NCBI GenBank assembly: GCA_039026975.1
Contig: JBCCLI010000033.1
Coordinates: 1 to 27,807, forward strand
Length of the DNA: 27,807 nt
Source of the DNA: JBCBKZ01 sp039026975
Lineage (GTDB): Bacteria > Bacteroidota > Bacteroidia > J057
Direction of reading: 5' to 3'
This document shows, piece after piece, positions 6,426 to 14,462 of this stretch. Positions within the stretch are counted from its first letter, which is position 1, and every line of letters begins with the position of its first letter. The translations under genes were made by a program, and so were the position numbers. The notes beneath the pieces were generated by a model that saw nothing but the letters and a program-made list of their open reading frames with translations, searched no databases and was not told where the DNA came from.

Positions 6426-8696
6426 ATGAAACTAACCACCTACATTCTCCCATTTCTGGTATGCATTTCTCTTCGTTTATCTTCCTTTGGTCAAAATGTC
6501 CAAATCAAGCGGATAGATGTCCCTATCACCATAGATGGCGTGATGGATGAGGCTGTATGGGCTGAAATGGACGTGGCTGACAGATTCAACCAGTATTTCC
6601 CCTATGATAGTTCAGAGGCTGTTGCACAGACAGAAGTAAGAATGGCTTACGATGACGATAACCTTTATGTCATAGCGGTTATGCATAACCTGGGGCCCAG
6701 AAAATATGTGGTCCCCTCTCTCAGAAGGGATTTCAGGGGAGAGGCTTTTGATGGATTTACAGTAGTCCTGGACACCTATAAAGACAGAACCAACGCTTTT
6801 CTCTTTGGGGTAAATCCTTTTGGTGCCCAGCGAGAAGGGCTAATAGCTGAAGGAGGTAACTTTACCAGAGGTAGTAGTAGCGGTTCAAGAGCTTTCTCCC
6901 TGACCTGGGACAATAAATGGTATGCCGATGCCAAAATGTATGATGATTACTGGATAGCAGAGATGGCTATCCCTTTTAAGACCCTCAGATATAAGGAGAA
7001 TATGGACTCCTGGTATATCAACTTTTATCGAATTGACAGTGAGTATGGAGAAAGATCTACCTGGGCACCCATCCCAAGAAATCTCTCCATTATCAACCTG
7101 GCCTTTAGCAAAGAGGTTAGCTGGGAGAAACCCCTGGAAAATCCGGGTAGTAATATTTCTCTCATCCCCTATACCGCTTACACTACTTCAAAAAACTTTG
7201 AGCCGGATGAAAACGGGGTGGTATGGCCTACTGATAATAAATTTGCTATAGGTGGAGATGCAAAAATAGGTCTTACTTCTGCCCTTAATCTAGACCTAAC
7301 CATTAACCCTGACTTTTCTCAGGTAGAAACAGACCAGCAGGTAACCAACCTGGACCGATTTGAAATATTCTTCCCGGAACAGCGGCAGTTTTTCCTGGAG
7401 AATGCAGACCTCTTTTCTTCCTTTGGCTCCAGTGGCGCTAGGCCCTTTTTCTCAAGAAGAATAGGGGTAGCCAGAGACACTTCAACCGGAACCAACCTCC
7501 AAAATCCCCTTTACTTTGGTGCAAGGCTAAGCGGTAACCTCAACAACAAATGGCGAGTAGGCTTTATGTCAGTACAGGCAGCAGAGGACAATGATATTTC
7601 TCTTCCCTCTATTAATTACACTGTAGCCTCCGTCCAACATAGAATAGGCCCTAGATCTAATATTGCCGGATTTCTGGTGAGTAAGCTCCCCTTCCAGGCT
7701 CAGGATTCAAGTGGGTTAGCGGAAGGACTAAACCTTTCGCCTACAGATGGAAATCTGGCTGTGGGAGCTGATCTGAACCTGGCTACTCCTGATAATAAAT
7801 GGAGTGGAAAAGCTTATTACCATCATGCTTTTAGTGGGGTCAATGATAACAATGATTATTCACTTGGCGTAGCAGCTAATCACAGAACCTACAGATGGGA
7901 AAGTAGGGCTGATTTCAGGTCTTTAGGAGAAAATTATGATCCTGAAGTAGGTTTTGTGAGAAGAACCGGTTTCAATCAGATCCGAAGTACCACCTATTAT
8001 AATTTTTATCCAGCCGGTGGAGCTATTCAGTCTCATGCTCCCGGCTTTGACTTTGACTTCCTGCATGATAATGAGTTTGGCTGGACAGACTGGGACATGA
8101 ATATTCTCTACCGAATCAACTTCAGGAACACGGCACGTTTCAGCATGCGACTCAGGAAACAATACACCTATCTGTTTGAGCCTTTTGATCCTAGTGGTAC
8201 TGATGGGGTGGAACTGCCTGCTGATACAGACTACCCTGCCTATCAATTCATCGGAAGATTCAGCTCTGACCAGCGTAAGCCCTTCTTCTACGAGCTAAGT
8301 ACCCGTTCTGGAGAATATTTTAATGGCACCCGCATCAACCTGGAAGGCACCCTTTCCTATAGATTTCTTCCCTATGCTATCACTTCTCTGAATTTTGAAT
8401 ATAATAGGATTCGCTTGCCAGAGCCTTACAGTGATGCTGATCTGTACCTAATAGGCCCTAGAATAGACATCACCTTCTCCAAGAGTGTTTTCTGGACTAC
8501 CTTTATTCAGTACAACAGCCAGATCGAAAATATGAACATCAATACTCGCTTCCAATGGAGATATAGTCCAGTCTCTGACCTATTCATCGTGTACACTGAT
8601 AACTACTTCGCGGGGATAGATGACAGGTTCATCGACTTTAACAGACCTAAGTCCAGGGCTTTAGTGGTGAAGCTAACGTACTGGTTTAATCCTTGA
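6426..8696 (+). CDS. DUF5916 / CBM9-like domain outer-membrane protein
   Basis: The ATG at 6426 is preferred over the TTG at 6402 because it begins directly with a signal peptide (MKLTTYILPFLV... ending 'SFGQ'), giving 756 residues. The N-terminal third is a family 9 carbohydrate-binding-like module: 'ITIDGVMDEAVWAEM', then 'VRMAYDDDNLYVIAVM', then 'FDGFTVVLDTYKDRTNAFLF'. The rest matches DUF5916, with 'NPDFSQVETDQQVTNLDRFE' and 'FFPEQRQFFLENADLF' as its strongest signature. Alternating aromatic strands and the ending 'KLTYWFNP' suggest an outer-membrane beta-barrel. Ligand and function are unknown. A preceding gap of 94 bases contains palindromes, so it may have its own promoter. Confidence 0.88.
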   Translation: MKLTTYILPFLVCISLRLSSFGQNVQIKRIDVPITIDGVMDEAVWAEMDVADRFNQYFPYDSSEAVAQTEVRMAYDDDNLYVIAVMHNLGPRKYVVPSLRRDFRGEAFDGFTVVLDTYKDRTNAFLFGVNPFGAQREGLIAEGGNFTRGSSSGSRAFSLTWDNKWYADAKMYDDYWIAEMAIPFKTLRYKENMDSWYINFYRIDSEYGERSTWAPIPRNLSIINLAFSKEVSWEKPLENPGSNISLIPYTAYTTSKNFEPDENGVVWPTDNKFAIGGDAKIGLTSALNLDLTINPDFSQVETDQQVTNLDRFEIFFPEQRQFFLENADLFSSFGSSGARPFFSRRIGVARDTSTGTNLQNPLYFGARLSGNLNNKWRVGFMSVQAAEDNDISLPSINYTVASVQHRIGPRSNIAGFLVSKLPFQAQDSSGLAEGLNLSPTDGNLAVGADLNLATPDNKWSGKAYYHHAFSGVNDNNDYSLGVAANHRTYRWESRADFRSLGENYDPEVGFVRRTGFNQIRSTTYYNFYPAGGAIQSHAPGFDFDFLHDNEFGWTDWDMNILYRINFRNTARFSMRLRKQYTYLFEPFDPSGTDGVELPADTDYPAYQFIGRFSSDQRKPFFYELSTRSGEYFNGTRINLEGTLSYRFLPYAITSLNFEYNRIRLPEPYSDADLYLIGPRIDITFSKSVFWTTFIQYNSQIENMNINTRFQWRYSPVSDLFIVYTDNYFAGIDDRFIDFNRPKSRALVVKLTYWFNP

Positions 8697-8749
8697 AGAA
8701 ATGAAATGATTAGCAGTAATGAAAAGATTTTATGGGGATAATAGCAGTA

Positions 8750-9595
8750 TCAACCTGGGCTTTCCTTATTTTCTTCTATTATCCTCTTTATCTCAGCTAA
8801 CTCAATCCCAGTCAGATCAGCGATTTGGGTCATTACTATTCCTTTTTGGTACATATTGAGAATAATCCCATTTATTCCCTCCATTCTACCCTCCATTCTA
8901 CCCTCCAACTTACCTTCTTGCTTCCCAGCTTCAACCCCTTCTTGGTAAAAAGCGCTTTTTCTGATATCAAATGTTATTGGCATTGCTTTGATAGATTGGT
9001 TAACGACATTATTTAAGTTACGAAGATTACTCAAAACTTCCAGTTGAGTAATGTACTTCCTTAAGTCAGACTCTCCTAAACCAAGTTGATGAAGCCTATG
9101 CAACAGCTCTAGGCTTAACTCTTCTGCAGACAAGGTGCCAAAATCTGAAAGGATCCCTAAGATGATTAGTTCCGGAGACTCTGAAGTTAGAAATTCCTGA
9201 TAAGGAATATCACTAAGGTCAAGCCATTCAAAGCCTTTTATAACCTGATCTTCAGGTAGCTTAGAAGAAACCTTCACCTTTTTACTACCCATGTATACGA
9301 CAAACTGTCTAATGGGGATACGATACTCTCGTAGAAGGATAGAACCATACTCTGCCATCCTATACTTCATTCCTGTTTCATAATGAGACTGGAACTCCAA
9401 ATGAAGTATGAATTCTTGTTGATCTATTGTTTTGACCTTTGCTAGAAAGTCTACTTCTCGCTCTATAGTAGTCTGCTTAAGGGCAGGCAATCTCACTGTC
9501 TCTATGACATGTATCCCTAAATAAGTATTTAACAGGCTAAGGAAGGAATCAGTCAGGTTTTCTTTGATTATCTTATCAAATTCTCCTGAACTCAT
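8750..9595 (-). CDS. Rpn/DUF4351-like PD-(D/E)XK nuclease family protein (paralogue 2)
   Basis: A 281-residue homologue of the protein at 2860-3684. The nuclease core is conserved: 'IEREVDFLAKV', 'FILHLEFQS', 'YRMAEYGSILLREYRIPIRQ', 'SDIPYQEFL'. After 'AMPITFDI' the tail contains the repeats GKQEGKLEGRMEGRMEG, built of four-residue units, which paralogue 1 replaces with a single 'KKEG'. These units are encoded by a 12-bp tandem repeat. The final 40 residues ('MTQIADLTGIELAEIKRII') again look like a small helix-turn-helix. Such tails are known to vary in Rpn-type proteins. Possible roles are recombination-promoting nuclease activity or phage defence; neither is proven for this copy. Confidence 0.75.
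   Translation of the reverse strand: MSSGEFDKIIKENLTDSFLSLLNTYLGIHVIETVRLPALKQTTIEREVDFLAKVKTIDQQEFILHLEFQSHYETGMKYRMAEYGSILLREYRIPIRQFVVYMGSKKVKVSSKLPEDQVIKGFEWLDLSDIPYQEFLTSESPELIILGILSDFGTLSAEELSLELLHRLHQLGLGESDLRKYITQLEVLSNLRNLNNVVNQSIKAMPITFDIRKSAFYQEGVEAGKQEGKLEGRMEGRMEGINGIILNMYQKGIVMTQIADLTGIELAEIKRIIEENKESPG
8879..8926 (-). repeat. 12-bp tandem repeat inside the Rpn-like gene
   Basis: Two perfect plus-strand copies of CTCCATTCTACC (8879-8890 and 8891-8902) are followed by CTCCAACTTACC and a more diverged unit. Read on the minus strand they encode repeated (K/R)-(L/M/Q)-E-G units. Because the unit is a multiple of three, copy-number change would keep the frame. Confidence 0.85.
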
Positions 9596-9709
9596 ATGCT
9601 CTCGAAATTACAAAAAACTATCTCAAACTGAGCAATAAACGCATAATTGTCCTGATAGTAATTTATCTTATTTGAAATTTATAGACTAGAGAGACAACAC
9701 TCATAAGTC

Positions 9710-10366
9710 TCAATCCACCTCTATCTCAGGAACCTCACCTTCCACTACTAAATCTCCTTCTGTAGCTGCTTGAATTTCTTCCACGCTGATGCCGGGTGCG
9801 CGTTCCAGTAGCCAGAATTTACCGTCTTTGACTTCCAGCACGGCCATATCAGTTACGATCTTCTTGACGCAGTTTACGCCTGTGAGAGGAAGGGTACACT
9901 CCTTGAGGAGCTTGGATTTGCCTTTACGGTTGGCGTGGGTCATAGCCACGATGATATTCTCCGCTGAAGCTACCAGGTCCATGGCGCCTCCCATCCCTTT
10001 GACCATTTTACCGGGGATTTTCCAGTTAGCTATATCTCCATTCTGGGACACCTCCATAGCACCCAGCACGGTCAGGTTTACATGCCTTCCTCTGATCATG
10101 GCAAAGGAGGTAGCCGAGTCAAAAATACTGGCACCTGGCAGTGAGGTAATGGTTTGTTTACCAGCATTAATAAGGTCAGCATCTTCCTCTCCTTCGAAAG
10201 GAAAGGGCCCCATGCCCAAAATTCCGTTCTCAGACTGGAACTCTACACTCAGGCCTTCAGGGATATAGTTGGCTATGAGTGTGGGGATACCTATGCCCAG
10301 ATTCACATACCAACCGTTTTGTAATTCTTTGGCTATTCTCTTACCGATTCCGTTTCTGTCTAACAT
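9710..10366 (-). CDS. scoB: 3-oxoacid CoA-transferase subunit B
   Basis: A 218-residue subunit of a class I CoA-transferase, which moves CoA from succinyl-CoA to acetoacetate or a related 3-oxoacid. 'NLGIGIPTLIANYIPEG' (residues 22-38) and 'SENGILGMGP' (from residue 45) are diagnostic; the Glu of SENG (Glu46) forms the covalent acyl-CoA thioester intermediate. 'GGAMDLV' and 'PLTGVNCVKKIVTDMAVLEV' complete the family pattern. The length matches subunit B of the two-subunit enzyme. It starts nine bases after the subunit A stop, so A and B are co-transcribed. Likely role: ketone body/acetoacetate use or short-chain acyl metabolism. Confidence 0.93.
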   Translation of the reverse strand: MLDRNGIGKRIAKELQNGWYVNLGIGIPTLIANYIPEGLSVEFQSENGILGMGPFPFEGEEDADLINAGKQTITSLPGASIFDSATSFAMIRGRHVNLTVLGAMEVSQNGDIANWKIPGKMVKGMGGAMDLVASAENIIVAMTHANRKGKSKLLKECTLPLTGVNCVKKIVTDMAVLEVKDGKFWLLERAPGISVEEIQAATEGDLVVEGEVPEIEVD

Positions 10367-10375
10367 ACTAGTAGC

Positions 10376-11074
10376 TTATGATCTGAGTCTGGTAGTCCTT
10401 TGTTCTATTCGTTTCTCATATAATTCTCCCTGGAATATTCTCTGGACAAATACCCCTGGGGTATGGATAAGATTGGGATCTAGCTCTCCTGGTTCCACTA
10501 GTTCCTCCACTTCTGCGATAGTGATCTTGCCCGCCATAGCCATCATAGGGTTGAAATTCCTGGCAGTCCCCTTATATATCAGATTACCTAGTGTATCTCC
10601 CTTCCATGCTTTTACCATGGCAAAGTCCGCCTCAAAGGCTAACTCCATAATATGGGGCTTACCATTAAACTCCCTCACCTCTTTTCCTTCTGCCACTTCC
10701 GTCCCATAACCTGCGGGCGTAAAAAAGGCGGGTATACCAGCACCTGCAGCCCTACATCTCTCTGCCAATGTCCCTTGCGGGATCAGTTCTACCTCTAATT
10801 CACCACTGAGCATCTGCCTTTCAAACTCTGCATTCTCTCCCACATAGGAAGAAATCATCTTATTAATCTGTTTTTTTTGCAGGAGGAGTCCCAACCCAAA
10901 ATCATCTACCCCTGCATTATTGGAGATACAGGTCAGGTCCATGATGCCAGCTTCCACTAATGCGCGAATAGCATTTTCAGGAATCCCACAGAGGCCAAAT
11001 CCTCCCAACATAAGGGTCATTCCATTCTCTACTCCCTCAATAGCTTCTATAGCTGTCTTGACAACTTTATTCAT
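10376..11074 (-). CDS. scoA: 3-oxoacid CoA-transferase subunit A
   Basis: The ATG at 11074 ('MNKVVKTAIEAIEGVENG') is chosen; the frame reaches 11152, but the extra 26 residues are hydrophobic and unlike the family. The resulting 232-residue protein fits subunit A. 'MLGGFGLCGIPENAI' (about residues 22-36) is the CoA-binding G-G-F-G-x-x-G-x-P motif. 'ISNNAGVDDFGLGLLL' and 'AFFTPAGYGTEVAEGKEVRE' are other conserved stretches. It pairs with subunit B immediately downstream to make the active heteromer. Confidence 0.93.
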   Translation of the reverse strand: MNKVVKTAIEAIEGVENGMTLMLGGFGLCGIPENAIRALVEAGIMDLTCISNNAGVDDFGLGLLLQKKQINKMISSYVGENAEFERQMLSGELEVELIPQGTLAERCRAAGAGIPAFFTPAGYGTEVAEGKEVREFNGKPHIMELAFEADFAMVKAWKGDTLGNLIYKGTARNFNPMMAMAGKITIAEVEELVEPGELDPNLIHTPGVFVQRIFQGELYEKRIEQRTTRLRS

Positions 11075-11138
11075 AGCAATTATTCTCAGATATGAAAGAT
11101 AGAGAAAATTCAGGATTCTCTCAGAAAACACCTTCAAG

Positions 11139-11177
11139 CAAAAAACCAGCACTAATACTATGATTAATTCTGGCTGG
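11139..11177 (-). terminator. Probable terminator after the hybrid histidine kinase
   Basis: On the minus strand a CCAGC arm and a GCTGG arm, separated by a 22-base partly self-complementary loop, are followed by six T residues. The GC stem is only 5 bp. It lies 28 bases after the kinase stop and before the CoA-transferase operon. Confidence 0.5.
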
Positions 11178-11204
11178 GATAGAGGCCTATTCCTTTGATG
11201 TTAT

Positions 11205-12944
11205 TTACTCTACTGTTCTCCTGTCTCCGTGTAAAAATTTAGCAATTTTGTGGTTTAGTTCTACTGGCTTGAAAGGTTTAGAAACGTGTCCATCCATTCC
11301 GGTTTCTTTCACTTTTATTCTGGTTAAGGCCAGAGCAGAGGCCGTGAGCGCTATAATGGGAAGCTTTTCAAATTTCTCTCCATCCATCTGTCTTATGACT
11401 TTGGTAGCTGTGTATCCGTCCATTTCTGGCATCTGTAAGTCCATGAGGACCAGCATATATTCATTCTCCTGCACCAGCTCTGTAGCTATCTTTCCATTAT
11501 CCGCTATATCCATACTTAGGCCCCATTTTTTAAGAAAACGGGAAGCTACTATTTGGTTGACCTTATTATCCTCTACCAGTAAAATTTTCTCTCCATTAAA
11601 GGTCCTTAGAAGACCTTCCTCTTCCGCCAGGTTATGTAGGTCCTTAACCTTCTTCTTACTTACTCCTACTTTGAGGGTGAAGTAGAAGGTGGAACCCACA
11701 TCTTCTTTACTACTGACTTTAATTTCACTTCCCTGTAATTCTAATAGCCTCTTAGTAATAGCAAGTCCTAGGCCTGTTCCACCATACTTCCTGGTTATGG
11801 TAGAGTTAGTCTGGGTGAAACTCTCAAAAATATGATCCAGTTTATCTTCAGGAATACCTATGCCTGTATCTATTACCCTGAAGTTGAGCCAAAGGTCATC
11901 ATTGACTTTTTCTTCTAGCTGAATATCCAGGGTAACAGATCCTTTTTCAGTAAATTTAATGGCATTCCCTACCAAATTATTGAGGATTTGTGTGAGTCTG
12001 GTAGGATCCCCCATGATTACCCTGGGGACTCCTTGACCAAGTACAAAATCCAGTTTTATCTTTTTCTTCTCCGCTTTTACTCCCAGCCCTTTGTTGATGC
12101 TTTGGACTATATCTTTTAAGCCGAAGTCAATTTTTTCAAATTCTAGCTTCCCAGATTCTATTTTGTTGTAATCAAGGATATCATTTATGAGAACGAGAAG
12201 GTTTTCTCCCGAGAACTTTAGGGCCTTAAGACTATCTATTTGGTCCTGCCTAGGCTCCTCTTGTAAGAGAATATTGGTAAGCCCAATAACCGCATTCATA
12301 GGGGTGCGGATTTCATGGCTCATATTTGAAAGGAAATTGGTCTTGGCAGTAGCCATCCTTTCTGCTTCTTCCTTGGCGGTGATGAGTGCTCTTTGAAACT
12401 CTTTCCTGGTTGAGATATCCCTCACAATGGCTATGTAGACAGCTTCTCCTGAGGTTTCTATTTTACTTATAGAAAGGTCTATGGGAAATATGCGCCCCTC
12501 CTGATCCTGAGCAAAGGTTTCCATAGGGGAAGGATCTGACTGTCCGTCAAAATGAGAATCAAATATCTCAAGAAAGGAGGGCTCTCCATCAGTGGTAAAT
12601 TCATTGATGGAAGATCCCTGTTTTTCGTCAGATGTGATTTTGAAGATATGCTCGGCAGACTCATTGATGGATTGCACCAGACCTTTATGGCAAAAGGTAA
12701 TGATCCCATCTATGACACTCCCGGTTATGGTAGATACGTAGGTCTCACTCTCCTCCTGTATCTGCTTATTGAGGGCCATCACCTCCTCTGACATCAACTT
12801 CATTGACCGCTCATTCTTCCGCCTCTCCTCATCTGACTCTTCATACGTTTGGCTAATCACTTCCAGTAATTTCTCTACTGGAAGTGATCCATCAGCAGAT
12901 TTCCGTTTAAGTTTCTTAATCTGCCTTTCTAAAAGTTTATGCAT
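11205..12944 (-). CDS. Soluble hybrid sensor histidine kinase (PAS-HisKA-HATPase-REC), NahK-like
   Basis: A 579-residue cytosolic kinase with no membrane segment. Order: a coiled-coil N-terminus (residues 1-70, 'LLERQIKKLKRK' and 'YEESDEERRKNERSMKLMSE'); a PAS domain (about 72-180) ending 'IAIVRDISTRKEF'; HisKA with phospho-acceptor His210 in 'NMSHEIRTPMNAV'; HATPase_c with 'NNLVGNAIKFTEKG', 'DTGIGIPEDKL' and 'GGTGLGLAI'; and a receiver domain with 'LLVEDNKVNQ', acceptor Asp502 in 'LMDLQMPEMDG' and the 'SKPF' lysine. The N-terminal pattern is that of NahK-type hybrid kinases. Its ATG overlaps the stop of the FIST gene (TAATG), so it probably receives its signal from that protein. No output regulator or histidine phosphotransferase is encoded next to it. 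Confidence 0.9.
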   Translation of the reverse strand: MHKLLERQIKKLKRKSADGSLPVEKLLEVISQTYEESDEERRKNERSMKLMSEEVMALNKQIQEESETYVSTITGSVIDGIITFCHKGLVQSINESAEHIFKITSDEKQGSSINEFTTDGEPSFLEIFDSHFDGQSDPSPMETFAQDQEGRIFPIDLSISKIETSGEAVYIAIVRDISTRKEFQRALITAKEEAERMATAKTNFLSNMSHEIRTPMNAVIGLTNILLQEEPRQDQIDSLKALKFSGENLLVLINDILDYNKIESGKLEFEKIDFGLKDIVQSINKGLGVKAEKKKIKLDFVLGQGVPRVIMGDPTRLTQILNNLVGNAIKFTEKGSVTLDIQLEEKVNDDLWLNFRVIDTGIGIPEDKLDHIFESFTQTNSTITRKYGGTGLGLAITKRLLELQGSEIKVSSKEDVGSTFYFTLKVGVSKKKVKDLHNLAEEEGLLRTFNGEKILLVEDNKVNQIVASRFLKKWGLSMDIADNGKIATELVQENEYMLVLMDLQMPEMDGYTATKVIRQMDGEKFEKLPIIALTASALALTRIKVKETGMDGHVSKPFKPVELNHKIAKFLHGDRRTVE

Positions 12945-14089
12945 TAGACATTTTCTTTAATCAGAGTGATGGTCATTGTCTGATTATGCAATTGGCAGTG
13001 TCCTACTTCTACGTGCGGAGAAATTTCTCCATAAGAATAAAATCCGATTTGTCTGGTATTCTCGCCCATAATGTCCTTAACAGACTCTACCTCATCCCCT
13101 ATTCTTTGGCCAAGAACCATTTTCCTCCCTACGCAACTAATTAGGATAGCTAATGAAGGATCATCTGTATCCTGAAAAGATTCGAAGCGGGCGTACTCAG
13201 CAGCCTGGGAGGCGCCATCTACTAAATGGTCAAAATTAGCCATCATGAGCTGTGCCTCATAAGCCTCAGGTACGTCCCCGGCAAACGTCATGCTCTGGGT
13301 TTCTTCATCTACAGAAAGGATGGTTCTAACCAAACCGCTCTCATTCTGATCCTCAGGCTTGATCATTAAAGGGAATAAGAGTGCACTCCCTGGTAGTTCT
13401 TCTGCCTTCTCTCCTAAATATTCTTTGTATAGCTGGAGGGCTGGTTTTCCATCTAACTCATACAAAATATTAGAGCTAGACTTAGTGATTTTCCTGGAAG
13501 GGCCAAAGGGGTCCCATCCTCCCATAGATCCATGACCTACCTGAATAGCATCTCCGTAAAAACCAATAATAGCTACTCTATCCTCTTCTGGAGCAGTGTT
13601 ACAACTCACTAAGGTCTTCTCAAATCGACCTCCATCTCCTGCAAGTCCCCCCGTCAAGATCACTTCATCCCCAAGTACGCTCCTCATCCCATTTACCAAA
13701 TCAGTTCCATTGACCTTTTGACCATCAGAAATGATAAAGACAAACTTCAACCCCTCTTTTTCCAGCTGCTTGGAGAGTTTTTTTCCCGCACTGTAGGATT
13801 CCATATTTTCTTCCATCAAAAGAGAAACAGCCTGAAACTGTGTTTTCTCAAATTCTATAGCCGTAGCTACTATAGAATCATCATATACCTCATCTCCTAT
13901 AATTTCTCCTGCAGTAGTACATCCTACCAACGTAGCATTTGGATATTTTTCTTTTAATTTTTCGTAAGGATCGGATTCAGCTAATATATCAGTGCTTCCA
14001 AAGAATAAAACTAACTGTGCATTGATATCTTCTCCCTCAAAATGATCCCACCCGTCAGGGCTTTCCCAGATTAATTGTTTAGTTTTCAT
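12944..14089 (-). CDS. FIST N/FIST C domain signal-sensing protein (NosP-like)
   Basis: A 381-residue soluble protein. The FIST N domain (about 25-215) shows 'LVLFFGSTDI', 'LVGCTTAGEIIGDEVYDDS', 'FVFIISDGQKVNG' and 'LTGGLAGDGGRFEKT'. The FIST C domain (about 235-365) shows 'PALQLYKEYLGE', 'LISCVGRKMVLGQRIGDEV' and 'QIGFYSYGEISPH'. FIST proteins are ligand sensors; the NosP branch binds haem and nitric oxide and regulates an adjacent histidine kinase. Several His residues are candidates for haem ligation ('VGHGSMGGW' and the C-terminal 'SPHVEVGHCQLH'), but which one aligns with NosP cannot be settled by eye. An AGGAGG lies just two bases before the ATG. Coupled to the kinase by TAATG. Confidence 0.88.
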   Translation of the reverse strand: MKTKQLIWESPDGWDHFEGEDINAQLVLFFGSTDILAESDPYEKLKEKYPNATLVGCTTAGEIIGDEVYDDSIVATAIEFEKTQFQAVSLLMEENMESYSAGKKLSKQLEKEGLKFVFIISDGQKVNGTDLVNGMRSVLGDEVILTGGLAGDGGRFEKTLVSCNTAPEEDRVAIIGFYGDAIQVGHGSMGGWDPFGPSRKITKSSSNILYELDGKPALQLYKEYLGEKAEELPGSALLFPLMIKPEDQNESGLVRTILSVDEETQSMTFAGDVPEAYEAQLMMANFDHLVDGASQAAEYARFESFQDTDDPSLAILISCVGRKMVLGQRIGDEVESVKDIMGENTRQIGFYSYGEISPHVEVGHCQLHNQTMTITLIKENV

Positions 14090-14462
14090 AACCTCCTAAA
14101 TTTTTACATGATTACCGTATAGATAGAGCGAAAATTCATCTATATCCTCAACATATCTAGGGGGATATATAGGAAGGTCTTACCCTGTAAGAATAGTCCA
14201 TTTAATGGAGTATAGCTAAGAGAGTAATTATAATAAGAGAGATAATGCAGTAGATTGAAAGGACACTAAGCCTAAAGAAAAATGTCAGCTTCATAGCAGA
14301 ATACGTCATGAATATGGAGTTTTTAGGGAGAATTGATCCCTTTTTATACTACATCCTACCAGAACTACTCCTTTCCACCCAACAAAAAATACCATAAATG
14401 TATTCTTTGTCTCATCCCATCTAGGCAGAATCTATTTTCTGGAACTACCATTTCTTGGCTAC
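14090..14462. other. Intergenic region without a supported gene
   Basis: This 373-base gap lies between the start of the FIST gene and the stop of xrtN, so it should hold the promoter of the FIST-kinase operon and the end of the xrtN transcript. I see only short symmetries: TCCATT-T-AATGGA near 14200 and a weak 5-bp stem AGGGA...TCCCT with T residues at 14325-14345. A 60-codon frame at 14333-14515 has no recognisable content. No convincing -33/-7 promoter pair was found. Confidence 0.6.

Noticed and set aside
2860..9595. Rpn-like genes as ends of an insertion sequence or composite transposon
   Set aside because: The family is sometimes labelled transposase, but no terminal inverted repeats or target-site duplications flank either copy, and the genes between are ordinary.
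9789..10709. Two long plus-strand frames opposite the CoA-transferase genes
   Set aside because: They are antisense to strongly recognised scoA and scoB, abut each other only by chance and have no recognisable protein features.
14325..14345. Hairpin AGGGA/TCCCT with T residues as a terminator
   Set aside because: Only five base pairs, oriented for the plus strand where no gene ends.
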